From the NCBI GenBank assembly GCA_051294375.1, contig CM119266.1:23522776-23586775 (forward strand): DNA of 64,000 nucleotides. The letters run 5' to 3'. The notes under the pieces are model-generated. The model searched no databases and had not been told where the DNA came from. It worked only from the letters and a program-made list of their open reading frames with translations. This DNA comes from Paraspadella gotoi (lineage: Eukaryota > Chaetognatha). The position numbers were made by a program, and so were the translations under genes. Shown here piece after piece: positions 49,484 to 62,963 of this stretch; the stretch's first letter is position 1, and every line of letters starts with the position of its first letter.

Positions 49484-49988
49484 GACAGACAGACAGACAG
49501 ACAGACAAACAAACATAAGTTCTTACACACAGACAAATAGAAAACAGCGAAAGAAACACAGACAGACAGACACAGAGTTATACAATTTGTTTTCAATCCT
49601 TTCGCGACAGCGTGTGTCCCCTCAAGAGCGCCTCTCTCGAGTCGAGCGATCAAGGGTGACGCCCCCTGCAGAGGGGGGCGCTCGCTCCACAGGGGGGGTG
49701 AGCGAGAAAGGGGCGATGTCGGCCATTGATTTAATGGGTCCCTCTCTCTCGCTCCTCGACACGACAACCCCCTTCTCTTTTCAAATGGGAAAATCCTTCA
49801 TTCAGCCTCGCACCCTGTAACAAAGAGCCCCACTTCCCGCCGCGCCCACCGTCTCTCTCCTCAACCCCCCCTCCTCTCTCTCGACCCCTTTTTTTCTTTT
49901 TCTGACGCTCCTGGCGCCGTCAAGCGGTTTATCATGGAAAATACGCAATTAGAGAAAAGCGGAAAGAACAACGAGAGAGAGAGAGAGA
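49484..49988. repeat. GC-richer tandem copy, second
   Basis: The shorter counterpart of 48775-49483, starting with (GACA)n (49484-49505) and ending in GA repeats at the gap. Confidence 0.8.
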
Positions 49989-50306
49989 NNNNNNNNNNNN
50001 NNNNNNNNNNNNNNNNNNNNNNNNNNNNNNNNNNNNNNNNNNNNNNNNNNNNNNNNNNNNNNNNNNNNNNNNNNNNNNNNNNNNNNNNNNNNNNNNNNNN
50101 NNNNNNNNNNNNNNNNNNNNNNNNNNNNNNNNNNNNNNNNNNNNNNNNNNNNNNNNNNNNNNNNNNNNNNNNNNNNNNNNNNNNNNNNNNNNNNNNNNNN
50201 NNNNNNNNNNNNNNNNNNNNNNNNNNNNNNNNNNNNNNNNNNNNNNNNNNNNNNNNNNNNNNNNNNNNNNNNNNNNNNNNNNNNNNNNNNNNNNNNNNNN
50301 NNNNNN
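49989..50306. other. Assembly gap, 318 N
   Basis: Lies where the related copy has the G-rich segment near 29.6 kb. Confidence 0.98.
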
Positions 50307-51482
50307 GTAGGTTAAGGGGTTGTGGGGTTTGAAAATGGTATGGGCAAGGATAGAAAATATTGGATTAAATGTTAATTTTAAAATCCGTCAAAGTTTAGAC
50401 GATTTCGAAGAATGTTTGTCGAAATTCATTTTAAAAAAATATTAATTTTAGTGATAAATAACGTCTAAGTAATTACCAAAAGATAAAAAAAAAATTTAAG
50501 GGAAAGAAATGATGCAGTCAACTAAAATTATTTTGAAATTTAAAGGGAAAACAAAGAAAAAACACATAGCTACATGCGAAGCACGAAGCGAGAAGGCCAA
50601 ACGAGTAAGAGGAAAGTGAGAAAGAGAAGTAAACAAAAGATTTTCTCTTAAAAACTAAAAGTTGAAGGAGAAAAACAGAAGGAAAAATCGGCGACCGACT
50701 CTCGAAGACGCGGGGGGTTGTAAACATTCCGAAGAAGAGGAAAAGGAAGGGGAATGTAATAGGGGGGAGGAGGTGAACGAGGATAAANNNNNNNNNNNNN
50801 NNNNNNNNNNNNGTAAATAGGGGGAGGAGGGTGAACGAGGATAAAGTGAGAACGGAAAGCGTATCGGGGCCAGCGTCTATCTTGGATCTTATAATCAAAG
50901 AGAAGAGAGAGAGAGAGAGCGAGTGAGGTAGAGAGAGAGATGAGAGAGAAGGAGAGAGGTACGGGGAGGCACTGAGAGCATGGGAGATCGAGCTGCTCTC
51001 TTGCGCAGTAAAAAGAGCACTATCACTGGACAGAAGTGGGTTCCACGGAGAGAGATGCCGGAGGGATGGTCAAGACCTTCGCGCTCATGGAGACACCTGC
51101 ACACAACACATTGAGCTGAAAGGACACGACGACACGAGACGAAAAAACAATGGGGACAAAAGGCGAGGGAGCGGGGAAGAAGAAAAAAGAAAGCATTGTT
51201 CGTCTTTCAAGATGGATTAAGAAGTGCAGATCTCTCGCTCACTTACGAAGCGAGGGAAAAAGTGGCCAATAAAGTGATAAGTTTGGTCGACCAAAAAAAG
51301 GACAGAGATAAGAAACGAGGAAAACCGGCGAGCGGCTGCGCTAGCTGCTGGAGAAGAGACGAGGAGTGAGAGGATCGAGACCGCTTATAGTGAAGTGAAA
51401 AGGCGAGGCTACCAGCACACAGGTGGACTATTGCTAATGATCAGACTATCTATTCTGGCTCCTCAACGGGGAGAGAGAGAGA

Positions 51483-51528
<46 letters not shown>

Positions 51529-52396
51529 AAAACGTTTAAGATTGCATTGTGATAATATTAACTTTAAAAATAAAATATTTTTTCTTCTTATCCTTTTCTT
51601 TACCAACTTTTTGTAAGACAAACGTCGAAATGTCCACACATTTATTTTCATGCCTCATTTTTTTTCTTCGTTTCGCTTTGAATAACTTTTCACTCTGGTT
51701 GCTCCCTCAATACTTTTTACCTTTCCGGTTTCCGGCTGAATTAATCAGCCTTGCCTTTTCCCAGTTCGCTTTCCGGCTTTAAACTATATTTACTTCTTCA
51801 ACTTCCAACTGTTGTTACTTTCCTTTCCATGTTACCTCTCTATCTTTTCTCCTCTTTTTATTTCTTCCTGCAATTTTCTTTCATTTCCACCTTTTTCTCT
51901 AACCTCACCCTCGAACCTACCACCCGCACCACCCCCCAACCCCCCCCCAACCTACCCCACCCTCCTATGACCCCTGGAATGTCTAACACACGTGGCGCCC
52001 TCTCGTCTCATGCCGCTTTTTTCGAGTGTGGGTGGGGAATGGGGAAGCGGGAGTGGCGTTTGGGGTGAATGTATTACTATTAGTCAGTAATAGATTGATT
52101 AAAAGATTCGCGGAAGATGGCGTCAGTAGAATTGAACGATAAGAGAAATATGATTAATGATACTTAATCGGGTAGATTTAATGATATAGGATAATAGGTC
52201 TCCAGAAATAATTATATTAAAATCTTATGATATAATAGTCATAAAAGATCCTTTTGTACTGAGTACTACTGAGTACTACTCAGTGAGTAGCAAATATATA
52301 ATTAAAGTATTAATGTTATGAAGTACAAAATATTTAATTCAGTCTCAAACAGGGAACGGAGAATGTCGGTCAAGTGTAGGTACCTACGAAGGAAAT

Positions 52397-52431
<35 letters not shown>
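50307..52431. repeat. Triplicated block, copy 2
   Basis: Collinear with 29690-31990. From 50813 to about 51547 it is identical to 52457-53191 (constant offset 1644). A 25-N gap at 50788-50812 is flanked by the same GGAGG-GTGAACGAGGATAAA phrase on both sides, a sign of overlapping contig ends. No gene. Confidence 0.9.
50788..50812. other. Assembly gap, 25 N
   Basis: Placeholder between overlapping sequence ends. Confidence 0.98.
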
Positions 52432-52456
52432 NNNNNNNNNNNNNNNNNNNNNNNNN
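52432..52456. other. Assembly gap, 25 N
   Basis: A placeholder separating copy 2 and copy 3 of the triplicated block. Confidence 0.98.
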
Positions 52457-53126
52457 GTAAATAGGGGGAGGAGGGTGAACGAGGATAAAGTGAGAACGGA
52501 AAGCGTATCGGGGCCAGCGTCTATCTTGGATCTTATAATCAAAGAGAAGAGAGAGAGAGAGAGCGAGTGAGGTAGAGAGAGAGATGAGAGAGAAGGAGAG
52601 AGGTACGGGGAGGCACTGAGAGCATGGGAGATCGAGCTGCTCTCTTGCGCAGTAAAAAGAGCACTATCACTGGACAGAAGTGGGTTCCACGGAGAGAGAT
52701 GCCGGAGGGATGGTCAAGACCTTCGCGCTCATGGAGACACCTGCACACAACACATTGAGCTGAAAGGACACGACGACACGAGACGAAAAAACAATGGGGA
52801 CAAAAGGCGAGGGAGCGGGGAAGAAGAAAAAAGAAAGCATTGTTCGTCTTTCAAGATGGATTAAGAAGTGCAGATCTCTCGCTCACTTACGAAGCGAGGG
52901 AAAAAGTGGCCAATAAAGTGATAAGTTTGGTCGACCAAAAAAAGGACAGAGATAAGAAACGAGGAAAACCGGCGAGCGGCTGCGCTAGCTGCTGGAGAAG
53001 AGACGAGGAGTGAGAGGATCGAGACCGCTTATAGTGAAGTGAAAAGGCGAGGCTACCAGCACACAGGTGGACTATTGCTAATGATCAGACTATCTATTCT
53101 GGCTCCTCAACGGGGAGAGAGAGAGA

Positions 53127-53172
<46 letters not shown>

Positions 53173-54010
53173 AAAACGTTTAAGATTGCATATGTGAATA
53201 TATAACTTTAAAAATAAAATATTTTTTCTTCTTATCCTTTTCTTTACCAACTTTTTGTAGACAAACGTTCGAAATGTCTACACATTTATTTTCATGCCTC
53301 TTTTTTTCGTTTCGCTTTTGAATAACTTTTCACTCTGGGTTGCTCCCTCATTACTTTTTACCTTTCCGGTTTCCGGCTGAATTAATCAGCCTTGCCTTTT
53401 CCCAGTTCGCTTTCCGGCTTTAAACTATATTTTACTTCTTCAACTTCCAACTGTTGTTACTTTCCTTTCCATGTTACCCTCTCTATCTTTTCTCCTCTTT
53501 TTTTATTCTTCTGCAAATTTTTTGTTCATGTTCCACCTTTTCTCTTACCTCACCATCGAACCTTACCCTCTTCGCACCACCCCCCCAACCCCCCCCAATC
53601 CTACCCAACCCTCCCTTTGACCCTGGAATGTCTAACACCGTGGCGCCTTCTCGTCTCACGCCGCTTTTTTCGAGTGTGGTGGGGAACGGCGAAGCGGGAT
53701 GGCGTTTGGTGAATATATTACTATTAGTCAGTAATAGATGGATTAAATATTCGCGGAAGATGGCGTCAGTAGATTGAACGATAAGAGAAATATGATTAAT
53801 GATACTTACATCGGTAGATTTAATGATCTAGGATAATAGGTCTCCAGAAATAATTATATTAAAATCTTTGATATAAAAAGTCATAAAGATCTTTTGTACT
53901 GAGTACAAATATATAATTAAAGTATTATAGTACAAAATATTTATTTCAGTCTCAAACAGGGAACGAGATATGTCGGTCAAGTGTAGGTACCTACCGAAGG
54001 AAATGCTCTC
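52457..54010. repeat. Triplicated block, copy 3
   Basis: The first 735 bp are identical to copy 2; the rest differs by small indels. Ends in the shared TCAGTCTCAAACAGGGAA region and a CT run. Confidence 0.92.
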
Positions 54011-54101
54011 TCTCTGTTCTCTCTCTTCTCTCTCTCCTCTCTTTCTCTCTCTCTCTCTCTCTCTCCTTCTCCCCTCTCTCTCTCTCTCTCTCTCTCTCTT
54101 C
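54005..54101. repeat. (CT)n tract, left arm of a CT/GA pair
   Basis: Interrupted CT repeats followed 130 bp later by complementary GA repeats (54234-54358). Confidence 0.92.
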
Positions 54102-54233
54102 TTTCTCTTCCTCGCTTGGATGGAGGTCGTGATGAAAAAAAAAGTCATTTGGATGATTAAGATTGATTCCAACCTTCGTCGATGGCGGAGTCACCGTCGG
54201 TGAGTTAAAAGAAAATGGGTAGAAGTGTTGGAA

Positions 54234-54358
<125 letters not shown>

Positions 54359-55248
54359 AAAGGAACAAGACTGACTGTATCGAGTTTGATTCAAGTATTT
54401 AATTTGCTGTCTGCAATCACATTTGAATAGAGCATGACTGCATCTCATACAAACCGCCAACAGGACCGAGAAGAGATCGTCTCGAGGTCGCATCGGGGTG
54501 ACTCGGGAAAAACAGACTTGAGTCGAGGTAATGACGATAGTTGTAGTGGCTCCGGTGTGGAGAGGAGTTACGTTTGGAGTGGAAAGTCGTTGTGGATTTG
54601 AAAATCTGTATGCAATAGACTATGTAACAAACTTAATAAAAAGACTGTGAATGAGCGGAAATGAAATTTGACGTAGTAAAAGTCGAGACAGCTAAACAGC
54701 AAGTCTGTTACTGTTTTCACAATCAATATCAAGGAAATTATTGTAGTAATTTTGTTTCTAATTAGCCAGTATAAACTAATAACATATGATCAAATAGTTA
54801 TTAGAAAGTAATTTTTGGGGGGTATTTTTATAAAAAGAAAACACATACGGGAGTAAAAAGAGGGTGAACTAAAAATCTTGGAAGACGAAACGGTCGATTC
54901 ACAATTAGTGGAGGTATATGTGCTGAAGCGTCGGCCAATCGACGGCGCTGCAGGTCGGCCGGGAGTTGACGGCCTTGTCGGGCAAAGAGGGTAAGAAACG
55001 CGGTGTTCGTTGCGATTAAAGGCGTGGGGAATTAGGCGACGCTGGAGGCGTTGGAAGGAAGGCTGCGGCTGCGGCTGTGGCTGCGGCGGGCTGCGGCGGA
55101 GTCGGGCGCGTCGGTGTGGAGGCGGATCGGAGTGACGGGCGTCGAAGATGGAAAGGTTTGAGGAGTTAGGGGGGGGGAAGAGAAAGTGTGAGGACGGAAC
55201 TGGCGCCGTGCACGCGCGCACGCTGAGTGGAAAGTTCGTTTCACACTC

Positions 55249-55312
<64 letters not shown>

Positions 55313-55800
55313 TATCTCGAGCACGACTACGTCGAAGCTATGGGGCGCACGTGGCCGCGAGAGGGCGTGGAAGCGCAAATGGGAAAACGAGAAAGAAGTA
55401 GGGCAGAGGGCGGTGAGGTGGAGACGAGAGGGAGTTGGATGAGAGTGAGTGCGGAAAGGTGAGTCCGTATGTTGGATGGTTGAGGAGTTGTCGGGAGTAA
55501 GGATGAAAACTGCATCGCAAGAATTTAAACACAGAAAGTGTTATAAGTTCATTGATGTCGTATAATCTTTTTCAATTTGCTTTCGGAGTATTTAACCTCA
55601 GTGATTTAAAAAAAAAAATGGCAGAACTGTCGAAAATCATGGTCCTGCAATCTACAGAGTGACAATAAAGTTTTACTTTTTCTCCTTGGCATCTATTAAA
55701 AATTTAATCCACCTTTCATACTTTAAGCCAAAGCGTAAAATTCCATCCGATCCGTTTTTTTTTATTTCTTTTTTCTCCTTAATCTAAATTCCTTTGCCGA
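54359..55800. other. Non-coding stretch with GGCTGC-rich tract
   Basis: AT-rich around 54600-54850, GC-rich at 54900-55220 with GGCTGCGGCTGTGGCTGC-type repeats (55061-55090), GA tracts at 55249-55312, then AT-rich. A minus-strand frame (54790-55221) reads PQPQPQP from the repeat; not recognised as a gene. Confidence 0.5.
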
Positions 55801-56321
55801 TATTCTCTCTTTTCCCTCACACCAATATTTGATTCTCCGCTCTCTTCCTCTTCCTCCTCCTCCTCATTCTCTTCCTCCTCCTCCTCTTCTTCCTCCTCTT
55901 TTCACACCACCGGTTTCTTTCGATATTGGATTCGTCCTTTTGGGGTCTCCTCGTCCCTCTCCTTCACGGCTCCCTTTTCTCTTTCCTTTGCCCATGTCCT
56001 TCGCCCGACTCCTTTTCCTCGCCCGTCTCCTTCTTTTTCCTCACTGTCTCCTTCTTCATCTTGGCCGTCTCCTTCTCCATCGTTTGGTATACCTTTGCTA
56101 CACCTTGGCTAAACCTTTGCTACACCTTTGCTACATTCCTAATTTTTTCTTATTCTCAACATCCTAGTTCTTTCCTTCTCATTTTTTTACACATCATCCG
56201 TTTTTTGTTCTTCTTATTTTTTTGCATCCTACCAACCTCTCTTCACCTCCTCATCTTTCCTTCCTTCCTTCCTCCTCCAACTCCTTCTCCACAATCTCTG
56301 ACCCCCTTGAATCTGCCTCTC

Positions 56322-56353
<32 letters not shown>

Positions 56354-56420
56354 CTCTCCCTCCCCTCCAGCATCTCTTCCCATCCCTCCCCCAACTCCTA
56401 GCCATGATGAATCTTTTCCC
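55800..56420. repeat. Polypyrimidine tract with a 13-mer repeat
   Basis: More than 600 bp dominated by C and T. Includes tandem CTTTGCTACAC-type units (56091-56137) and a CT run (56321-56355). The frames at 55829-56471 are low-complexity translations of it. Confidence 0.85.

Positions 56421-57446
<1,026 letters not shown>

Positions 57447-57491
<45 letters not shown>
57447..57491. repeat. (CT)n microsatellite
   Basis: About 22 CT units; a GA run follows at 57820-57879. Confidence 0.96.
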
Positions 57492-57493
<2 letters not shown>

Positions 57494-57818
57494 TCAAAAA
57501 TTCATTAAAAAGATTGAGTTTTCTTTCAAATTTCTTCGCACTGTACATTTGTTCCACCCTTGCCGCTTGATTCCCTTTGTCTCAGACAGAGGGAGGAAAA
57601 AGGGAGAAAAGAGTGAAAAAAGTGATAATGATTTTTCTTCTACTCTTGAGAACAAAGGATGAAATTTTTTTTTATTCTTTGCGTCAGAGATATACAGAGA
57701 GAGAGATATATATAAAATAAAAAGAGGCCAACTGACAAAAATGATGGATACCATATTATACGTAATCTAGAAGAATTCCTCTAAACAAAAACAGACATAT
57801 ACAGAAATTTGATTGATA

Positions 57819-57819
<1 letters not shown>

Positions 57820-57878
<59 letters not shown>

Positions 57879-57879
57879 G
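57820..57879. repeat. (GA)n microsatellite
   Basis: About 28 GA units with one interruption. Confidence 0.95.
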
Positions 57880-58879
57880 CTTTTTTTTCACGATGATGAC
57901 GACGCAAATGCGAGTCGCAGCGAAAAACAAAAGGTGAATAATGAATTCAGAGCAAAAGAGAAAAAAAAGGGAAAATGAGAAACATTAAGGGGAGACAAGA
58001 GAAACGCGAAAGAGTTAATAAAAAAAAAAGAAGGAGAGAGAGACGACGTTGATTGAAAATTTTTTTTTTTCTGTCTCTCCAACTCTTTTTTACCAAAGTG
58101 TATTTTTTACAAGCGTTCTGCTTGCGTCAAGGTTGGCCTGTTCGTAATAATCTAGAATTTTTTTAATCGTCGGATCCTGGTCCTCGTCTCTCCTCTCTCT
58201 TCTCTCTCTCTCTCTTCTCTCTCTTCTTCTCTCTCTTTTCCCTCTCTGGTTCTCTCTCCTCGTCTCTCTCTCTCTGCTCTCCACACACCTAAATACGCGC
58301 GAGGAGTGAATTGAGAAAAATGAGGCGCGTCCGGCACAGGTGGCGCTGGAATCGCTCGACGCCAGTCGCGTCAACGAAACAATGCAACGAATATGTTTTC
58401 ATTTCTGAGGCAATAAATTCGACTTATGACGAAACGGGGACGCTTCCGTTCGACGCCATGGGCGGCGGCGACGACGACGACGACGAAGACGACGACGACA
58501 ATTGACGAACCGGGACGACGACGAAATAGCCGTCAACCCGTAGCGGAAAAAAAAGCGGAAGGTAAAGCGGACGAAGAAGCGAAAGTTATTAGGGAAATTA
58601 AAAGGCAAATTGATAGGGAAAAAGAAATAAAAACAAACAATGGTATGGCTAACGGTTATTCCGAGAAAAGGTTTTTAAAGTTCATAAGTTAAAACGGCGC
58701 CGTTTTTTAAAGGGTTTTTTATTAAATCCAAAGCAAAATGATACTTTTTACATACGATTCAGTAAAAAACTAAAAAAATAATAAAAAAAGTAAGAGAAAT
58801 ATAAATGAGACAAGTATACAATTGACGTTATAAAAAAGGGAGAACATGTCGAGATTTAAAGACTGAAGATGAATCAACT
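57880..58879. other. Non-coding stretch with CT tract and (GAC)n array
   Basis: CT-rich at 58185-58275; (GAC)n at 58469-58500. A plus-strand ATG frame (58426-58692, 88 codons) crosses the triplet repeat and then reads a charged, helix-like tail (EAKVIREIKRQIDREKE). It could be a small unknown protein, but nothing supports expression. Confidence 0.35.
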
Positions 58880-59165
58880 TTTAAAAATATCTTAAGAAAT
58901 AGAAATCGAAAGAAAGTGAAAGAGAGAATCGGAAAAAAAAAATAAATCGAGCGAAAAGAGGAAATGAGAAGCGACGAAAAGGAATTGGAGAGAGGAAAAA
59001 AGAAAAGAAAAAGGAGGAAGGAAAAAGAAATTGGAAGGAGGAAAAAGGAAAGAAGGGGAGGAAGGAAAAAATAATTGGAGAAAGGAAAAAGGAAAAGAAT
59101 GGGAGAAAGGAAAAAAAAAGGAAAAAGGAATTGGAGAGAGGAAAAAGGAGAAAAAAGTAGGAAAA
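58880..59165. repeat. Polypurine tract with degenerate GAATTGGAGA units
   Basis: Almost pure A/G on the plus strand. Phrases like GGAATTGGAGAGAGGAAAAA recur about every 50 bp (near 58980, 59028, 59073, 59130), so it is a degenerate minisatellite. Confidence 0.8.
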
Positions 59166-59395
59166 CCTGAATAGTGGCAAAAAAGCATTTCAAGCGAATT
59201 ATTCATTCCGAAAGCGCGGAGGGGAAATGGTTAAATATGAGCGTTACTTATTTTCCATATCATTCGCGGTTTTTTTTTCCATTTCGGCGTCGAATTTGTG
59301 ACGTGGTTCTATCGGTGCCGCTTGACATCCAACGTCTTTCACCTTAACCTTTCCTGTGCCAAACAATCGGAGCCTTTTCCTTCTTTTCTTAGACT
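59166..59395. other. Short unique spacer
   Basis: Complex non-repetitive DNA between purine and pyrimidine tracts; no gene recognised. Confidence 0.4.
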
Positions 59396-59611
59396 CTCTA
59401 TCTCTCTCTCTCTATCTCTCTTTCTCTCTTTCTCTCTTTCTCTCTTTCTCTCTTTCTTCTTTTCTCTCTCTCTCTCTCCCTCCCTCTCTTCTCTCCCTCT
59501 CTCTCCTTCTTCTCCCTTTCTCGTCCCCTTTTTTCTCTTTTTCCAAATTCCAGACGGCGGCGTGAATTTCATGAAGAATTTAGTGAGGTGAATTTCTCGT
59601 CTCTCTCCTCT

Positions 59612-59654
<43 letters not shown>

Positions 59655-59872
59655 TCTCTCTCTGCGAAAAGCAATCGGCCGGAAGAAAAACCTGGCGGCC
59701 GCATAATTCATGAAAATCCACCGCCGAGACTTTTGTTCGTGGGAGGAAGAGAGGAAGAAAGAGGTGAGAGGAAAAAGAAAGAGAGAGAAAGAGGATGAGA
59801 GAAAGAACGAGAAAGAGAGAGAGAGGCAGAGGAAAGAAGAGAGAGATGAGATGAGAGAGAGAGGAGAGAGAT

Positions 59873-59908
<36 letters not shown>

Positions 59909-59942
59909 AAAGAGAAAGAAAGAGAGAGAGAAGAGAAGAGAC

Positions 59943-59983
<41 letters not shown>

Positions 59984-60001
59984 AAAGAGAGAAGAGAGAG
60001 A
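59396..60001. repeat. CT tracts then GA tracts around a short unique core
   Basis: CT-rich at 59396-59520 and 59612-59665, then a core (59665-59750) with GCGAAAAGCAATCGGCC and CCGCCGAGACTTTTGT, then GA-rich to 60001. The core recurs at 60088-60182 beyond a gap, so this is another duplicated segment. Confidence 0.8.
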
Positions 60002-60026
60002 NNNNNNNNNNNNNNNNNNNNNNNNN
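60002..60026. other. Assembly gap, 25 N
   Basis: Separates two copies of the CT-core-GA segment. Confidence 0.98.
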
Positions 60027-60780
60027 ACTCTCATCATCCTCTACGCTCTCCCTCCTCTCCTCTTCTCTCTCTGCTTCTCTTCACATTAGCGAAAAGCCAA
60101 TCGGCGATAAGAAAAAACAAGAAACCTGGCAAGGGGCCGGCATAAAATCTTCATGAAAATCACTACCGCCGAGACTTTTGTCAAAACAGATTCCCGATGA
60201 GAAGACGGAAGAAGACCAACCAGAAGAAAGACAAAGCAGACAGCAAGTTCGGAGAGAGAAAGACAACGACGAGACCCCCGATTTAAGACAAAAGGACATA
60301 AATAGCAAAACAAGGATGAGAGAGACAGAGAAGGGAAGATCCCGGGCAAGTGACGAGGCAGGGGAGGGTGGAGGAAGGGAGAGAGGGACAAGAGAAGCAG
60401 GGACATTGGGGAAACGAGAGAGAGAGAAAATGGAGAAAAGAGGGGAGGGGGAGAAAAAAAAGTATGAGGGAGGGGGGGGAGGGTGAGGGGGGAGGAGAGG
60501 GAAGAACGGAGGAGGAAAAAAGATGAGAGAGAGAGGCGAGAAAGCAATTAAGAGGCAGAGAGAGAGCAGAATGAGAGTCAGAGAATCGAGAGTGAGGAAG
60601 AGAGGAACGAGAGTTCAACTGAATGGGAACGACGAAAGAGAGAAGAGAGATGAAGAGAGAGACAGAGAGAGAGAGAGAGAGCGAGAGAGAAAAGAGCGGG
60701 AAAGAAAGAGAGAGCATGAGAGAAGAGACAGAGAGAGAGAGAGAGAAGAGAGAGGAGAGAGAGAGAAGAGAGAGAGAACA
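60027..60780. repeat. Second copy of the CT-core-GA segment
   Basis: Matches 59590-60001 with many insertions; its GA side is expanded and includes a G-rich run (60467-60500) that could form a G-quadruplex. Confidence 0.75.
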
Positions 60781-61568
60781 GAGGTATGCTTTGGGGAGCA
60801 ATATACTTGAAGATTCTGCGGACCCAATTTCGGCTCACTTCTATCTGTTTTTCCGGGCTGCCTCGTCGCTATTGTTCTCCTCCGTCCGCAACGGCTCAGG
60901 TCGCGTGCCTTGTCCGAACCTGACCGACGGGTCATTCTCCCTTCTCTCTCTTCTCATTCTCTTTCCCTCTCGCCGCGCGCATCCTGACAAGAGATCCGAG
61001 ATACCAAATGGATCTGAATAGTCGCGGATCGAGACTCTGCTGTGTCTGCTCTTTCCTTTAATCCCAAATGAATAAAAGAATGGATAAAAAATAAAGTTAT
61101 TATTTTAAACCGCTATTCATTTAGATTATTAATTTCTTTTTATTATATTATTTTTTGTACTTTCCTATCTTCCATGACTTTATTTGAATTTTTGAACTTA
61201 ATTCTTTGTTTCCCATTAAATTTTTGTTTACAGTTTTTCTTTTATTTTCAAATTTGTTTCTTGGTATTATAAATATTTTTTTAACTGGAAACCAAAAAAG
61301 ATCTATTTACAGATTTGTATTATAAATGATTTAAATAATATATTAAAAAAGAATACAGAGCTGTAACAAATAGCTTATGGTCCTAGTTAGGATTCCAGAC
61401 TACCTGTTGCTCGGCTTTTGTTTCAGCTTTTGCCCCACTCCTAGTAAAAGGCCGACCCTCTCAAACAATTTGGCGCAACAGCAGCTTTTCCCAGAAACAA
61501 AAGATATCGTTTAAAAATCTTTGCTACACTTTTTTTTTACAAAAAAATAATTTAAGCTAATCGATATT
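60781..61568. other. Unique sequence before the terminal inverted repeat
   Basis: A GC-richer part (60800-61000) gives way to AT-rich DNA with a small GC-richer patch at 61375-61500. No gene recognised. Confidence 0.45.
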
Positions 61569-62409
61569 AAAATTAAAGAGGATAATAAATATAACTATAA
61601 ATAGTTTTACGTTATTCTTTTGATCATCGCTTATTATCATTAAATAAAACAATAAATCTTGAAATTATAAAAACTATATATAAATAATTTTGCAACAATT
61701 TTGCTTTGTTTCACTTTTCAGTGTTGATCTTTTTTCTTGTCTTTATTTATTTTTTTAAAATTTTGATCTATTTAAGTATAATATTTATAGAAAGTAAGTA
61801 AATAAGAATTTTCCGTCCGCGACCACGATCTCCGACGTAAGGCCTATTTGATTCGCGGATTTCTCCCGAGCAGAGTTTTTGTCTCTCGATCCGCGACCTC
61901 GTACTCCCGGACGGGCAAATGATTTGGCTGCGTCGAGTGGTCCGGGCCATCGGGGACAAAATGGCTCGGTGGCGAACACCGTGGGCTTCCTACCCGCGAA
62001 TCTCGAGTATAGCCATGAGAGAGGTAGCTTGGGGATTGGGATCCGTGAAAAGGAGGGAGAGAGAGAAAGACGAAGTTTAATAGGGGACAGTTAGGGTGCA
62101 GATGAAAAAAGTCTATTGGCTATTCTAATACGAATATTTAAAATTAAAATATTGTTGAAGACAAAAAGTTCTTTTTGGGCATAATAAAATAAATAAAATA
62201 AAGTCTCTAAATCACAAGGTCGCCGGTTGGTGCCGTCTAAATCAACGGATGGCACCATTGGAGAGCGCGACGCTTCCGTCAACTACGAGGGAACAGGTGG
62301 CGCCTCAGGCGAGGTGCAAAATCATTTTTCCTTCCGAACAAAGGAGCATCGGCGAGATGTTTAATGAAGATCCATATATACGAAATATTTCACTGACGCC
62401 TCTTTGTTT

Positions 62410-62449
<40 letters not shown>

Positions 62450-62615
62450 TCCGCTTACAAACGGCGAATTTAGCAAAAAACACACTTGAAATTCCACTAC
62501 TTGTGTCGATTGTCTTAATATGATTATTTAATTTGTACGCACATTAACAAATTGGGCACGAACTAAGGATTGTTAAAAATCATGCTCCACCTGTTTCTAA
62601 TGACAACAAGATACA
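61569..62615. repeat. Large inverted repeat, left arm
   Basis: The reverse complement of 62964-64000 along its length, with mismatches and indels. Shared features in order: TTTGATCATCGCTTA, a GC-rich segment with TCCGTCCGCGACCACGATCT, TTCTTTTTGGGC, CTTCCGTCAAC, a CT run and CCACCTGTTTCTAATGA. Confidence 0.9.
62411..62446. repeat. (CT)n run within the left arm
   Basis: About 16 CT units; its partner in the right arm is an interrupted GA run at 63143-63168. Confidence 0.93.
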
Positions 62616-62963
62616 AAAATATATTTATCTAAATAATTATAGGGAAAAAAATCTTATGTCCATTCTTTTAGTCCATTTTTAACTTTCGTCTTTCCTGCAT
62701 TAGAGTGCCAAGACAAGTTAGAAAGAATTTTACTTTGGAAATCCGGTTTTCTCCTTATCTTCTTTACCTCTGGGTTAATTGATTGATTCCTTAAGATCTA
62801 GTTATAGTCTTGCCCTATGAATTAATTTTAAATGATATGACAAGTTCAAAAGTTTTCATTTTTCTTGTTTTTATGCACTTAATTTGGTTACGGAAAAATC
62901 TGTGTCAACATTATCTCTTCTCTTTTTTTTTTTTTGTTNNNNNNNNNNNNNNNNNNNNNNNNN
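62616..62963. other. Spacer of the large inverted repeat
   Basis: AT-rich DNA with a T run and a 25-N gap (62939-62963) directly beside the right arm, so the junction itself is not sequenced. Confidence 0.7.
62939..62963. other. Assembly gap, 25 N
   Basis: Placeholder at the inner edge of the right arm. Confidence 0.98.

Noticed and set aside
50895-52748. Two identical 69-codon minus-strand frames
   Set aside because: Identity follows from the exact 735-bp DNA duplication; the frame is not recognised and runs into GA repeats.
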